17,217 bases of DNA, taken from contig UQJA01000029.1 of NCBI GenBank assembly GCA_900541285.1, forward strand, positions 1 through 17,217, in the 5' to 3' direction. Below, one piece after another: positions 1 through 6,930 of this stretch (within the stretch, counting starts at the first letter, position 1; each line of letters begins with the position of its first letter). The translations under genes were made by a program, and so were the position numbers. The stretch comes from an uncultured Collinsella sp. Its GTDB lineage: Bacteria; Actinomycetota; Coriobacteriia; Coriobacteriales; Coriobacteriaceae. Below the pieces are notes generated by a model. The model had not been told where the DNA came from, did no database searches, and saw only the letters and a program-made list of their open reading frames with translations.

Positions 1-56
1 TCGCCCCCTTGGCCGCCCGGGTCCCCGGCGCCTAGGCCCCCGCCGATGCCGAGCTC

Positions 57-983
57 ATGATCGAGGGCTTCGGCGCCGCGGCCACACGCCCGGTCACGCT
101 GCGCGTCAACACGCTCAAGGCAACCGCCGAGGACATCGCTGCGGCGCTCGATGCCGCCGACATCGCCCACAACCCCGTCACCTGGTACCCAGACGCCTTC
201 ATCCTGCCCGAGGCCCGGGTTTCCGATCTGTGGGATCTCGACATCTACCGCGACGGCAAAATCTACCTGCAGAGCCTGTCGTCCATGATGCCGCCGCTGG
301 TCCTGGGCGCTCAGGCAGGCGAGGACATCCTGGACATGTGCGCAGCCCCTGGCGGCAAGACGACGCAGATCGCCGCCCTCACGCAGGGGCAGGCGCACCT
401 TACCGCCTGCGAGATGAGCATTCCCCGCGCCGAGAAGCTCGAAGCCAACCTCCACCGCCAAGGCGCAAAAAACGTGCCCGTCATGCGCACCGACGCACGC
501 GAGCTCGACGAGTTCTTCCGCTTTGACCGCATCCTGCTCGACGCTCCCTGCACCGGCACGGGCACCGTCATCAGCGGCAACGAGAAAAGCCTGCGCGGCC
601 TGACCGAGCAGCTGCTCGTCAAATGCGCCCGCTCGCAGCGTGCGCTTCTGGACCGCGCCATGGGAGCCCTCAAACCGGGCGGCACGCTCGTCTATTCCAC
701 TTGTTCGATCTTGCCGCAGGAAAACGAGGACGCCCTGCAAGAGGCCCTCGACAAGCATATGGACTGCGAGCTCATCCCCCTCGACGGCACGCCAAGCGAA
801 AGTGAGGCACGCCGCGCCCAGGAAGCTGGCGAGGAGCCGCGCATCGAGTCCAACGCCCTAACCGAGGCCATTGCCGCGGGTCAGGTATCGGCCATCGCCA
901 ACGGCCTGTCCGGCACACTCACCATTCCGCCCAGCCGCGACTTTGAGGGCTTCTACATTGCCCTGATCCGAAAACGCAGCTAG
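57..983 (+). CDS. RsmB/RsmF-family RNA (cytosine-5) methyltransferase, possibly 5'-truncated
   Basis: SAM-dependent m5C methyltransferase of the NOL1/NOP2/Sun family, expected to modify 16S rRNA in the cytoplasm. Visible motifs: RVNTLK (16-21), typical of the N-terminal part; SAM-binding motif I CAAPGGK (95-101); motif IV DAPCTGTG (162-169) with Cys165; motif VI STCS with Cys216. The two cysteines are the family's catalytic and release cysteines. The protein ends at FEGFYIALIRK, so the C-terminal PUA-like extension of E. coli RsmF is absent and 308 residues make a compact version. The start is uncertain: ATG 57 has no good ribosome binding site, and the upstream codons in the same frame look protein-like but are cut by a TAG at 33-35. 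The N-terminal segment may therefore be missing, or the first bases of the window may be unreliable. Family assignment is secure; the exact rRNA target is not. Confidence 0.9.
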   Translation: MIEGFGAAATRPVTLRVNTLKATAEDIAAALDAADIAHNPVTWYPDAFILPEARVSDLWDLDIYRDGKIYLQSLSSMMPPLVLGAQAGEDILDMCAAPGGKTTQIAALTQGQAHLTACEMSIPRAEKLEANLHRQGAKNVPVMRTDARELDEFFRFDRILLDAPCTGTGTVISGNEKSLRGLTEQLLVKCARSQRALLDRAMGALKPGGTLVYSTCSILPQENEDALQEALDKHMDCELIPLDGTPSESEARRAQEAGEEPRIESNALTEAIAAGQVSAIANGLSGTLTIPPSRDFEGFYIALIRKRS

Positions 984-1021
984 CGCACGGATCCAAAACT
1001 CAACAAGCTATCTCCGTGCGC
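983..1021. terminator. Hairpin between convergent genes
   Basis: A perfect 9-bp inverted repeat (gcgcacgga at 983-991, tccgtgcgc at 1013-1021) starts at the last base of the methyltransferase stop codon and reaches into the end of the convergent small gene. The loop is 21 nt and neither side has a clear T-run. The position suits a bidirectional terminator, but the lack of a U-tract keeps this tentative. Confidence 0.35.
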
Positions 1022-1178
1022 GTTTGCCCTGCTGGTCGCGATGCTGTTTAAGCGTCGCGCGCTCCTTGCGTTCGGCCCTTTTGCCCTTAATGGCCGTGAC
1101 CACAAAGTAGATGACCGCGGCGGCAACGATTGCGCCCACGCACAGGCCAATCGAGCTAAACATTGCTGTCAATTCCAT
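1008..1178 (-). CDS. Small single-pass membrane protein (56 aa), unknown function
   Basis: A short gene, easily missed by length cut-offs. The protein begins MELTAMFSSIGLCVGAIVAA, has one hydrophobic segment at about residues 7-30, then a strongly basic tail (KGKRAERKERATLK..., ending KRARR). This predicts a single membrane helix with the charged C-terminus in the cytoplasm. The start is supported by AGGTGA six bases upstream of the ATG, and an extended -10 element lies a short way upstream. It is convergent with the methyltransferase gene. I recognise no family. The coherent small-membrane-protein composition, ribosome binding site and promoter argue that it is real. Confidence 0.7.
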   Translation of the reverse strand: MELTAMFSSIGLCVGAIVAAAVIYFVVTAIKGKRAERKERATLKQHRDQQGKRARR

Positions 1179-1203
1179 ACCGCGTCACCTCTCTTTTAAA
1201 CGG

Positions 1204-1219
1204 GACATTCAAGATAGCA
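1204..1219 (-). promoter_or_regulatory. Candidate extended -10 promoter for the small membrane protein
   Basis: Reading the minus strand, TGC followed by TATCTT (bases 1211-1219) forms an extended -10 box. Initiation would fall near 1204, giving a leader of roughly 25 nt before the ATG at 1178. No convincing -35 box is visible. The rest of the 1179-1369 intergenic stretch holds no other gene I can support. Confidence 0.35.
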
Positions 1220-1354
1220 CCTCAATACCCGCCACCACAGCTCCTTCACGTTCGCCGGCCCTTCGGTCTAACGGATGGCGCGGCGGGGAAAAATCAACTC
1301 GTCAAACGATTTAGCATTCGCAATTCCGGCTGCATCGCGCCGGCCGTCATCACA

Positions 1355-1370
1355 TAGAATCGAGCTTCCA
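1355..1370 (+). promoter_or_regulatory. -10-like box directly before the TIM-barrel gene (possible leaderless start)
   Basis: TAGAAT at 1355-1360 ends nine bases before the ATG at 1370, and no Shine-Dalgarno sequence lies between them. Initiation about seven bases after this box would give an almost leaderless mRNA, which is common in actinobacteria. The -35 region is weak, so this is a candidate only. Confidence 0.35.
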
Positions 1371-2461
1371 TGGATACCCTCAACGATCTAAATGAGCGCG
1401 TCGACGCCTTCGTCGGCACCAGCTCCTTCGACACGCCTGCCGCGGCAAACGACCAAGCCCCCATCGATGTGCCCGCCGAGGTTCACGAGGACATCGTCGC
1501 CTCGGTCGATTTCTCCGAGGTCGAGCTCGCAGACGAGTTCACCGAGCCCCAGGTAGCCGTGACCCCCAACGGACTGCTTCCCATGGAGCCGCTGCCCATC
1601 GACGGGCGCCTGCGCAAGGCGGCTCTTCGCATGCCTGACGAGATTGAGGAGGCCAGCGGCTTCACGCTCTTCGGCCGTCGTATCAAATCGCTCATCTACA
1701 CCACCGACGTCGCGGTCATCCGCAACTCCAACGCCGATGCCGTCTTTGCCGTTTACCCCTTCACGCCGCAGCCCGCCATTACGCAGGCGCTGCTGACCGT
1801 CGCCGAGTGCCCGGTCTTCGTAGGCGTGGGCGGTGGCACCACCACCGGCAAGCGCTCCGTTCAGATGGCAGCCGTCTCCGAGATGCAGGGCGCGGCGGGC
1901 TGTGTGGTCAACTCCCCCGCCACCGCCGAGATGGTCGAGCACATCACCAACATCGCCGACATCCCCGTCATCGCTACGGTCGTTCGCTGCGACGACGATG
2001 CCCACGCCAAGGTGCGCGCTGGAGCCAAGATTCTCAACATCGCCGCCGGCAAGAACACGCCCCAGGTCCTACGCGAGCTGCGCAAGCACTATCCCAACCT
2101 GCCGCTCATCGCGCCGGGCGGCAAGACGCCCGAGAGCATCCGTGAAACCATCGCCGCCGGCGCCAACGCCATCATCTGGACGCCGCCTTCGGCCCAGCAG
2201 CTACAGACCGACATGATGCAGCGTTATCGCAAGATGAAGGAAGACGCCACACCTGTCATCTCGCACGACGATGTGCCCATTATCGACCAGGTCTCCGCCG
2301 CCGAGGTCAGCCAGGTCGAGAACATGAATCCCGACGTGCCGATTCCCGACGAAGTCATCGAGCGCGTCGCTTCGATCCACGAGCGCGTCGAGGAGCATCG
2401 CGCCAACCGCGGCCTCAAGCCGTCACTGCACGGCTTCTTCTTCCGCGGAAAGAAACGCTAA
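1370..2461 (+). CDS. TIM-barrel-like protein of unknown function (aldolase/phosphate-binding-barrel style)
   Basis: 363 residues. The core, about 85-290, reads like an alpha/beta barrel: alternating hydrophobic strands and helices, the glycine-rich stretch FVGVGGGTTTGKRS (150-163), NSPATAEMVEHI, AGAKILNIAA (217-226), LIAPGGKTPESI (246-257) and AGANAIIWTPP (263-273). The late-barrel Gly-rich loops resemble phosphate-binding loops of TIM-barrel enzymes such as KDPG aldolase or ThiE. I recall similar proteins in gut Lachnospiraceae that are labelled only 'hydrolase', so the reaction should be regarded as unknown. The core is flanked by an acidic N-terminal extension (1-80) and a C-terminal tail (about 295-363) that is acidic and then ends in the basic FFFRGKKR. 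No signal peptide or membrane helix is visible. The ATG lacks a ribosome binding site; the next in-frame ATG (codon 72) has none either, so the long form is preferred. Confidence 0.75.
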   Translation: MDTLNDLNERVDAFVGTSSFDTPAAANDQAPIDVPAEVHEDIVASVDFSEVELADEFTEPQVAVTPNGLLPMEPLPIDGRLRKAALRMPDEIEEASGFTLFGRRIKSLIYTTDVAVIRNSNADAVFAVYPFTPQPAITQALLTVAECPVFVGVGGGTTTGKRSVQMAAVSEMQGAAGCVVNSPATAEMVEHITNIADIPVIATVVRCDDDAHAKVRAGAKILNIAAGKNTPQVLRELRKHYPNLPLIAPGGKTPESIRETIAAGANAIIWTPPSAQQLQTDMMQRYRKMKEDATPVISHDDVPIIDQVSAAEVSQVENMNPDVPIPDEVIERVASIHERVEEHRANRGLKPSLHGFFFRGKKR

Positions 2462-2473
2462 CCCCAACAGCAA

Positions 2474-2511
2474 GGCCCGCCCCACAAACGTGAGGCGGGC
2501 CGTTTTCGTTT
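2474..2511 (+). terminator. Rho-independent terminator after the TIM-barrel gene
   Basis: Perfect 8-bp GC stem ggcccgcc (2474-2481) and ggcgggcc (2494-2501) with a 12-nt loop, followed by gttttcgttt. It lies 12 bases after the stop codon. The same stem may also serve the convergent DegV gene, although that side lacks a clean T-run. Confidence 0.85.
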
Positions 2512-2542
2512 GAGCAATCATGCAGCGATGTGATGGGGCAAA

Positions 2543-3433
2543 CTAATCCACGCGCTTGTCGCCCATAAAGAAGAGCGCCACCGTACCAGGTCCGGTATGC
2601 GAGCCAATCAGAGTACCGATGTTATTGATCTCAATCTTGCCTTTAAGCTGCGGAATCTGTTCCTCGATCAGCGCCGCAACTGCCTCGGCATCCTCGCGGC
2701 ACGCCGAGTGCGACATGACGCACTTACCCGAATAATCCGCACCGTCCTGCACGTGTGCCATCATGGTCTTAGCCATCTCGGAAATCGCGCGCTTCTTAGT
2801 GCGAATCTTCTCACGTGGCGACAGCCCACCTTCGCAATCGACCGTCATAAGCGGGCAAATCTTAAGCGCCGTGCCGATGATCGCGCTCGCAGCCGAAATG
2901 CGACCGCCGCGCAGGTAGCTCGACAGATCGGTCGAGAAGAACCAGTGGTGCAGGTTGAGCTTGTGCTCCTCGATCCAGGCAGCCGTCTCGTCGAGTGAAG
3001 CCCCGCTATCGCGCACGTCGGCGGCACATTCCGCCAGCAGGCCAAAGCCCGAAGACGCCGCCAGCGAATCGATGACGCGCACCTTGCCGCCCTGGGGATA
3101 GCGATCCGCAAGCATCTGTGCCGCAACGCAGGCCGATCCATACGTGCCCGAAATACCCGACGACAACGTCAGGTGCAGCACGTCTTTACCCTCGGCAACA
3201 AACGGCTCCCAAAACTCCTCGTACTCACCCACGCTCACTTGAGACGTCTTGGGCATGGCGCCCGCGGCAATCTGGGCAAAAAACTTGTCCGGCGTAATCG
3301 ACTGATACAGATCGTCCGTATAGACAACATCGTCGATCTCGTAATGAAAACACACGACAGGGATATTGCGCGACGCAAAGAACTCACGGGTTCGGTCGGC
3401 GGCGGATTCACAGGTCAGGACAAAATCACTCAT
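2543..3433 (-). CDS. DegV family protein (FakB-type fatty-acid-binding protein)
   Basis: A 296-residue DegV-fold protein. Characterised members (FakB) bind a fatty acid and present it to the kinase FakA, feeding exogenous fatty acids into phospholipid synthesis; FakA is not in this window. Family signatures, numbered from the chosen start: N-terminal FVLTCESAAD (4-13), PKTSQVSVGEYEE (61-73), LSSGISGTYGSA (90-101), IDSLAASSGFG (121-131), YLRGGRIS (173-180) and the C-terminal IGSHTGPGTVALFF (276-289). Length is normal for the family. The start at 3433 is fixed by AAGGAG at 3440-3445, six bases upstream. A longer reading from an ATG at 3451 would place the ribosome binding site inside the gene and is less likely. 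The gene stands alone and is convergent with the TIM-barrel gene. The bound lipid cannot be told from sequence. Confidence 0.9.
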   Translation of the reverse strand: MSDFVLTCESAADRTREFFASRNIPVVCFHYEIDDVVYTDDLYQSITPDKFFAQIAAGAMPKTSQVSVGEYEEFWEPFVAEGKDVLHLTLSSGISGTYGSACVAAQMLADRYPQGGKVRVIDSLAASSGFGLLAECAADVRDSGASLDETAAWIEEHKLNLHHWFFSTDLSSYLRGGRISAASAIIGTALKICPLMTVDCEGGLSPREKIRTKKRAISEMAKTMMAHVQDGADYSGKCVMSHSACREDAEAVAALIEEQIPQLKGKIEINNIGTLIGSHTGPGTVALFFMGDKRVD

Positions 3434-3454
3434 ATGAGGCTCCTTACTCATTGC

Positions 3455-3470
3455 TGCGCAAATTATCGCA
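3455..3470 (-). promoter_or_regulatory. Candidate extended -10 promoter of the DegV gene
   Basis: On the minus strand TGC followed by GATAAT (GATAAT at 3462-3467) makes an extended -10 box, giving a leader of about 20 nt to the ATG at 3433. The -35 region is weak. Confidence 0.4.
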
Positions 3471-3540
3471 CAGTGAGCCTACATACGGTACATATGTCCA
3501 CTATTTACCAAATCGAACCAAAAATAGCGAACATCTTTAC

Positions 3541-3660
3541 CACCATCGTCTCCACCGGCTCCACGCATAAATAACTGAGAAAACACCTTCTGTCGTCTCC
3601 ATTCAACCACCATATCTACCTCAACTAAATCGATTTACCAAACCGTTCGGCCAACAATTC
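3541..3660 (+). other. C-rich, G-poor stretch in the 320-base gap upstream of fbp
   Basis: The gap between the divergent DegV and fbp genes (3434-3754) holds no gene I can support. In 3541-3660 the plus strand contains 43 C and only 12 G by hand count. A C-over-G bias in an unstructured leader is the signature of Rho-utilisation sites, so if fbp transcription starts upstream of here the stretch could be a Rho-dependent attenuator. It could also be simply AT/C-rich spacer. Confidence 0.25.
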
Positions 3661-3697
3661 GACCTCCCATCTCCAATCGAAACAAAAGCGGCGCATA

Positions 3698-3726
3698 CTG
3701 ATAAACGTTTGACGCTGTTTTATCAG
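3698..3726 (+). promoter_or_regulatory. Inverted repeat, candidate operator/promoter region of fbp
   Basis: Perfect 8-bp inverted repeat ctgataaa (3698-3705) and tttatcag (3719-3726) separated by 13 bases, ending 28 bases before the fbp start codon. A TTGACG (3709-3714) that could act as a -35 box lies between the arms, although no good -10 box follows at the right distance. The layout fits a repressor operator over a promoter, or an RNA hairpin. The cognate regulator is unknown. Confidence 0.35.
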
Positions 3727-3754
3727 TTTTACCAACCACATCGGAAGGTGCTTC

Positions 3755-5671
3755 ATGGTCGCATTCGATCGCAATCCGCAAGACTTCAAGTATCTGCGCC
3801 TGCTGTCGAGACAGTTCCCCACCGAGCAATCCGCATTCACCGAGATCATCAACCTCTCGGCCATCCTCAACCTGCCTAAGGGCACTGAGCATTTTATGAG
3901 CGATGTGCATGGCGAGTACGAAGCCTTTATGCACATCCTCAACAACTGCTCGGGCGTCGTGCGCGAACATGTTGACGAGATCTTTGGCGACGCGCTCTCC
4001 TTTGACGAAAAGGGCGAGCTGTGCACGCTCATCTACTATCCGCGCGAGAAGATCGATCTTGTCCGCACCCGGCGCGAGGACTCGCCCACCTGGTACAAGA
4101 CCATGCTCGACCAGCTCATTGTGGTCGCCCGCTCGCTTTCGAGCCGCTATACCCGCTCCAAGGTGCGCAAGGCCATCCCGCGCGATTACGCCTACATCAT
4201 CGACGAGTTGCTGCACACGCATCCGGATGAGAACAACTACCGTGTGCGTTATCACGAGCGCATCATCGAATCCATCTTGGAGACCGCCAGCGCCGACGAC
4301 TTTATCGAGTCGCTCGCCTCACTCATCAAGCGCCTCGCCGTCGACCACCTGCATTTGGTGGGCGACATCTACGACCGCGGCGGCGGCGCGGCCAAGATTA
4401 TGGACCGCCTGCTCACCTATCATTCGCTCGACATTCAGTGGGGCAACCACGACCTGCTGTGGATGGGCGCCGCTGCCGGCGAGCCCGCCTGCATCGCCAC
4501 GGTACTGCGCAACAACCTGCGCTACGACAACTACGAGATTCTCGAGAACGACTACGGCATCTCACTGCGCGAGCTTGTCGCCTTCGCCGACGCCACCTAT
4601 ACCGCCGGCGAGTCCATCAGCCCGCTGATCAAAGCCATCAACGTCCTGCTCTTTAAGCTCGAGGGCCAGATTATCCAGCGTCACCCCGAGTTCGATATGG
4701 CCGACCGCCTGCTGCTCGACAAGATCGATCACGACGCCGGCACGGTCACGCTTGCCGACGGCAGCGTATGGCCGCTCACGACCAACGACTTCCCCACCGT
4801 CGATCCTGCGGACCCCTACACGCTCACGCCCGAGGAGCAGCACATCATCGACAAGCTCATATCCGAGTTTGTTACCGCCGATCACCTGCATCGCCACATC
4901 GATTTCCTCTATACCCACGGCTCCCTGTATAAGGTCGCCAACGGCAATCTGCTGTTCCACGGCTGCGTACCGCTCAACGAAGACGGCACCTTTAGCAGCA
5001 TGAACTGCCTGGGCACCTGGCACGCCGGCCGCGATTATTTTGATTTTTGCGACCATATCGCCCGCCGCGCCTGGCGCGTGGGCGACCGCGACGCCCTCGA
5101 CTGGATGTGGTACCTGTGGATCGGCTTTAACTCACCCGCCAGCGGGCGCCTGGTGCGTACCTTTGAACGCGCTTATATCGCCGATAAGAGCACCTGGCTC
5201 GAGCCGATGGACCCGTACTTTACGCTTACCAAGTCGCCCTCGGTCTGCGACGACATCATGCGCGAGTTCGGCGTTGCCCCCATGGCATGTTCGCCGACCG
5301 GTCACATCATCAATGGCCATACGCCCGTCAAGACCACCAAGGGCGAGCAGCCCATCCGCGCCAACGGCAAGCTGCTGGTCATCGATGGCGGCTTCTGCCG
5401 CGCCTACCATCCCAAGACGGGCATCGCCGGCTACACGCTTATCTCGAGCTCACGCGGCTGTCGCCTTAAGTCGCACCGGGCCTTTACAACGGTTGCCGAA
5501 GCGCTCACGCGCAACGTGGACATCGAGAGCGAGACCAACCGTTTTGACCAGGCCGACCGTCGCCGCATGGTGAGCGACACCGATACCGGTGCCAAGATCC
5601 GCAGCCAGATCCAGGACCTACGCCAACTGCTCGATGCATATAGAAACGGTGCTATCGAGGAGCGCGCCTAG
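3755..5671 (+). CDS. fbp: Class III fructose-1,6-bisphosphatase
   Basis: Gluconeogenic enzyme that hydrolyses fructose-1,6-bisphosphate to fructose-6-phosphate and phosphate in the cytoplasm. This large type (about 640-670 residues; 638 here) is typical of Firmicutes and some Actinobacteria and carries a calcineurin-like metallophosphatase core. Metal-binding signatures in order: FMSDVHGEYEAF (47-58, D50 and H52), GDIYDRGGGAAKIMD (203-217), WGNHDLLWMGAA (229-240), LLFHGCVPL (399-407), a C-terminal GHTPVK (521-526) and IDGGFCRAY (543-551). All expected metal ligands appear present. The start ATG is preceded by GGAAGG six bases upstream and matches the usual N-terminus (YLRLLSRQFPTEQSAFTEII). 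Two gtrA genes follow, the first after 78 bases, so read-through is possible. An inverted repeat and a C-rich stretch upstream may regulate it. Confidence 0.96.
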   Translation: MVAFDRNPQDFKYLRLLSRQFPTEQSAFTEIINLSAILNLPKGTEHFMSDVHGEYEAFMHILNNCSGVVREHVDEIFGDALSFDEKGELCTLIYYPREKIDLVRTRREDSPTWYKTMLDQLIVVARSLSSRYTRSKVRKAIPRDYAYIIDELLHTHPDENNYRVRYHERIIESILETASADDFIESLASLIKRLAVDHLHLVGDIYDRGGGAAKIMDRLLTYHSLDIQWGNHDLLWMGAAAGEPACIATVLRNNLRYDNYEILENDYGISLRELVAFADATYTAGESISPLIKAINVLLFKLEGQIIQRHPEFDMADRLLLDKIDHDAGTVTLADGSVWPLTTNDFPTVDPADPYTLTPEEQHIIDKLISEFVTADHLHRHIDFLYTHGSLYKVANGNLLFHGCVPLNEDGTFSSMNCLGTWHAGRDYFDFCDHIARRAWRVGDRDALDWMWYLWIGFNSPASGRLVRTFERAYIADKSTWLEPMDPYFTLTKSPSVCDDIMREFGVAPMACSPTGHIINGHTPVKTTKGEQPIRANGKLLVIDGGFCRAYHPKTGIAGYTLISSSRGCRLKSHRAFTTVAEALTRNVDIESETNRFDQADRRRMVSDTDTGAKIRSQIQDLRQLLDAYRNGAIEERA

Positions 5672-5732
5672 CCCCGCCTGCGGGGATTGGCTAAACTGGC
5701 TGAGTTCGTCATCCCCGCGGCGCTCCGGCGCC
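5672..5732 (+). other. Two short hairpins between fbp and the first gtrA gene
   Basis: ccccg/cgggg (5672-5676 and 5681-5685) immediately follows the fbp stop codon, and ggcgc/gcgcc (5719-5723 and 5728-5732) lies just before the gtrA ribosome binding region. Neither is followed by a T-run, so they are not clear terminators. They could stabilise or attenuate the fbp-gtrA transcript. Confidence 0.35.
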
Positions 5733-5749
5733 ACCCTAAGGCAGGTACC

Positions 5750-6145
5750 ATGCAAAAGCTCCTTGCGCAGATCATGAAGTTTGGCGTCGTCGGCGTCGTC
5801 GCCACGGTCATCGACTTTGGCATCATGAATCTGCTCCACTACGGTCTGGGCCTTAACATCCTGATCGCCAATACCAGCGGCTTTATCGTCTCGCTCATCT
5901 TTAACTACGTCGCGAGCATGAAGTACGTGTTTGCGCACAAGGAGGGCATGAGCCGCCGCCGCGAGTTCATTATCTTTGTCGTGCTGTCCGTGATCGGCTT
6001 GGCGCTCAACGACGGCATCGTGCTTGCGCTCAATGCCGGCTTGGGGCTCGAAGCCAATATCGCCAAGATTTGCGCCACCGCGCTTGTTATGGTCTACAAC
6101 TTTGTGACCCGAAAGATCTTCCTGGAGGGCGAGGAGACCAAGTAG
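5750..6145 (+). CDS. GtrA family membrane protein (first copy)
   Basis: A 131-residue protein with four predicted membrane helices (roughly 9-30, 36-58, 72-93 and 98-120) and the GtrA-type opening KFGVVGVVATVIDFGIMNLL. GtrA proteins are thought to move polyprenyl-linked sugars across the membrane for cell-wall or surface-polysaccharide glycosylation. The family-typical loop NYVASMKYVF (57-66) and the C-terminal YNFVTRKIFLEG (117-128) are present. ATG 5750 is chosen because it begins MQKLLAQIMKFG at the family's usual place; an in-frame TTG at 5687 would add 21 non-homologous residues. A closely similar paralogue follows at 6365. No glycosyltransferase partner is visible in the window. Confidence 0.87.
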   Translation: MQKLLAQIMKFGVVGVVATVIDFGIMNLLHYGLGLNILIANTSGFIVSLIFNYVASMKYVFAHKEGMSRRREFIIFVVLSVIGLALNDGIVLALNAGLGLEANIAKICATALVMVYNFVTRKIFLEGEETK

Positions 6146-6169
6146 CTCGGCTTTCCCGCACAGCTACGG

Positions 6170-6223
6170 GGCCCACGGACGACGCGCGTCGAGCGCTGCG
6201 TTGTTCGTGGGCCTTGTTCGTTT
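6170..6223 (+). terminator. Terminator after the first gtrA gene
   Basis: ggcccacg (6170-6177) pairs with cgtgggcc (6206-6213), followed by ttgttcgttt. The loop is long (28 nt) and can itself fold. The remaining gap to the second gtrA gene (6224-6364) is AT-rich with promoter-like pieces (for example tattct at 6325-6330) but no firm promoter. Confidence 0.7.
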
Positions 6224-6364
6224 ACGGAAGGATTTGCGACGTTTGCGGATTGTCTCTTGCAAATTTGGCGAGTTCGTATAGTTCTTGCCAAAGACCTTAC
6301 GTTTCCCTTGCAAAAGCTCTAAAGTATTCTCTGCTCGATTCGTCAACGCATTGGATGTGATTAC

Positions 6365-6772
6365 GTGCGCAAGGCACTGGCACAACCTCATACCAAGCAG
6401 TTCCTCAAATTCGCTGTCGTGGGACTTATCTCCTTTGGCATCGACTGGGGCATGCTCATTGCGCTCGTCGAGCTGTTCCATCTCGACTTTTTGATGAGCA
6501 CCACGATCTCGTTTATCACGTCCGTCGTGGTCAACTACTGGCTCAGCATGAAGTACGTGTTCGACCATCGCGAGGGCATGAGCCGCAAGCGCGAGTTCAC
6601 GATCTTCACCATCCTGTCGGTGATTGGTTTGGGCCTCAACGACCTGTACATGTTTGTGGGCGTCACGTTTTTGAGCATCGGCTACCAGGCCATGAAGGCC
6701 ATCGCCACGTTCCTGGTCACCTGGTACAACTACTTTAGCCGCCGCTTCTTCCTCGAGGGCGCACAGTCGTAG
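6365..6772 (+). CDS. GtrA family membrane protein (second copy)
   Basis: A 135-residue paralogue of the gene just upstream, with the same four-helix layout. It shares the central block SMKYVF-x-H-x-EGMSR-x-REF-x-IF-xx-LSVIGL-x-LND and ends YNYFSRRFFLEG. The conserved opening KFAVVGLISFGIDWGMLIAL is typical of GtrA. The start is a GTG at 6365 without a clear Shine-Dalgarno sequence; no better in-frame start is visible. A terminator separates it from the first copy and a strong one follows, so it is probably its own unit. The pair is best explained as an old tandem duplication, since the nucleotide match is confined to the conserved block. Which lipid-linked sugar each copy handles cannot be told. 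Confidence 0.85.
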   Translation: MRKALAQPHTKQFLKFAVVGLISFGIDWGMLIALVELFHLDFLMSTTISFITSVVVNYWLSMKYVFDHREGMSRKREFTIFTILSVIGLGLNDLYMFVGVTFLSIGYQAMKAIATFLVTWYNYFSRRFFLEGAQS

Positions 6773-6799
6773 ACGACCCAACATAATCTCGCTTCGCAG

Positions 6800-6831
6800 C
6801 CGGTTGGAATTCACGTTCCAACCGGTTTTTT
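6800..6831 (+). terminator. Strong Rho-independent terminator after the second gtrA gene
   Basis: Perfect 10-bp stem ccggttggaa (6800-6809) and ttccaaccgg (6816-6825) with a 6-nt loop, followed by six T. Confidence 0.95.
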
Positions 6832-6870
6832 GTTTGCCGAGAGACCCGGCGACCCAGTCCTCTACGCATG

Positions 6871-6908
6871 AAAAACGGGCAGCCCGGATGTTTGTCCGAA
6901 CCGCCCGT
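6871..6908 (-). terminator. Terminator of the DUF4430 operon
   Basis: On the minus strand an imperfect stem, ACGGGC...GCCCGT (6903-6908 with 6875-6880), includes an inner CGGA/TCCG pairing and is followed by a run of T (bases 6871-6875 as A on the plus strand). It lies 22 bases after the stop codon of the smaller DUF4430 gene and faces the gtrA terminator. Confidence 0.85.
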
Positions 6909-6930
6909 CTGGCGCGCTATGTCGAGGCCT

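Noticed and set aside
1111..1357. Plus-strand open frames of about 65 codons before the TIM-barrel gene
   Set aside because: They overlap the better-supported minus-strand small membrane gene and lack ribosome binding sites and protein-like composition.
3173..3574. 133-codon plus-strand open frame running from the DegV gene into the fbp leader
   Set aside because: It is antisense to conserved DegV motifs and ends in a C-rich, G-poor region with no domain similarity.
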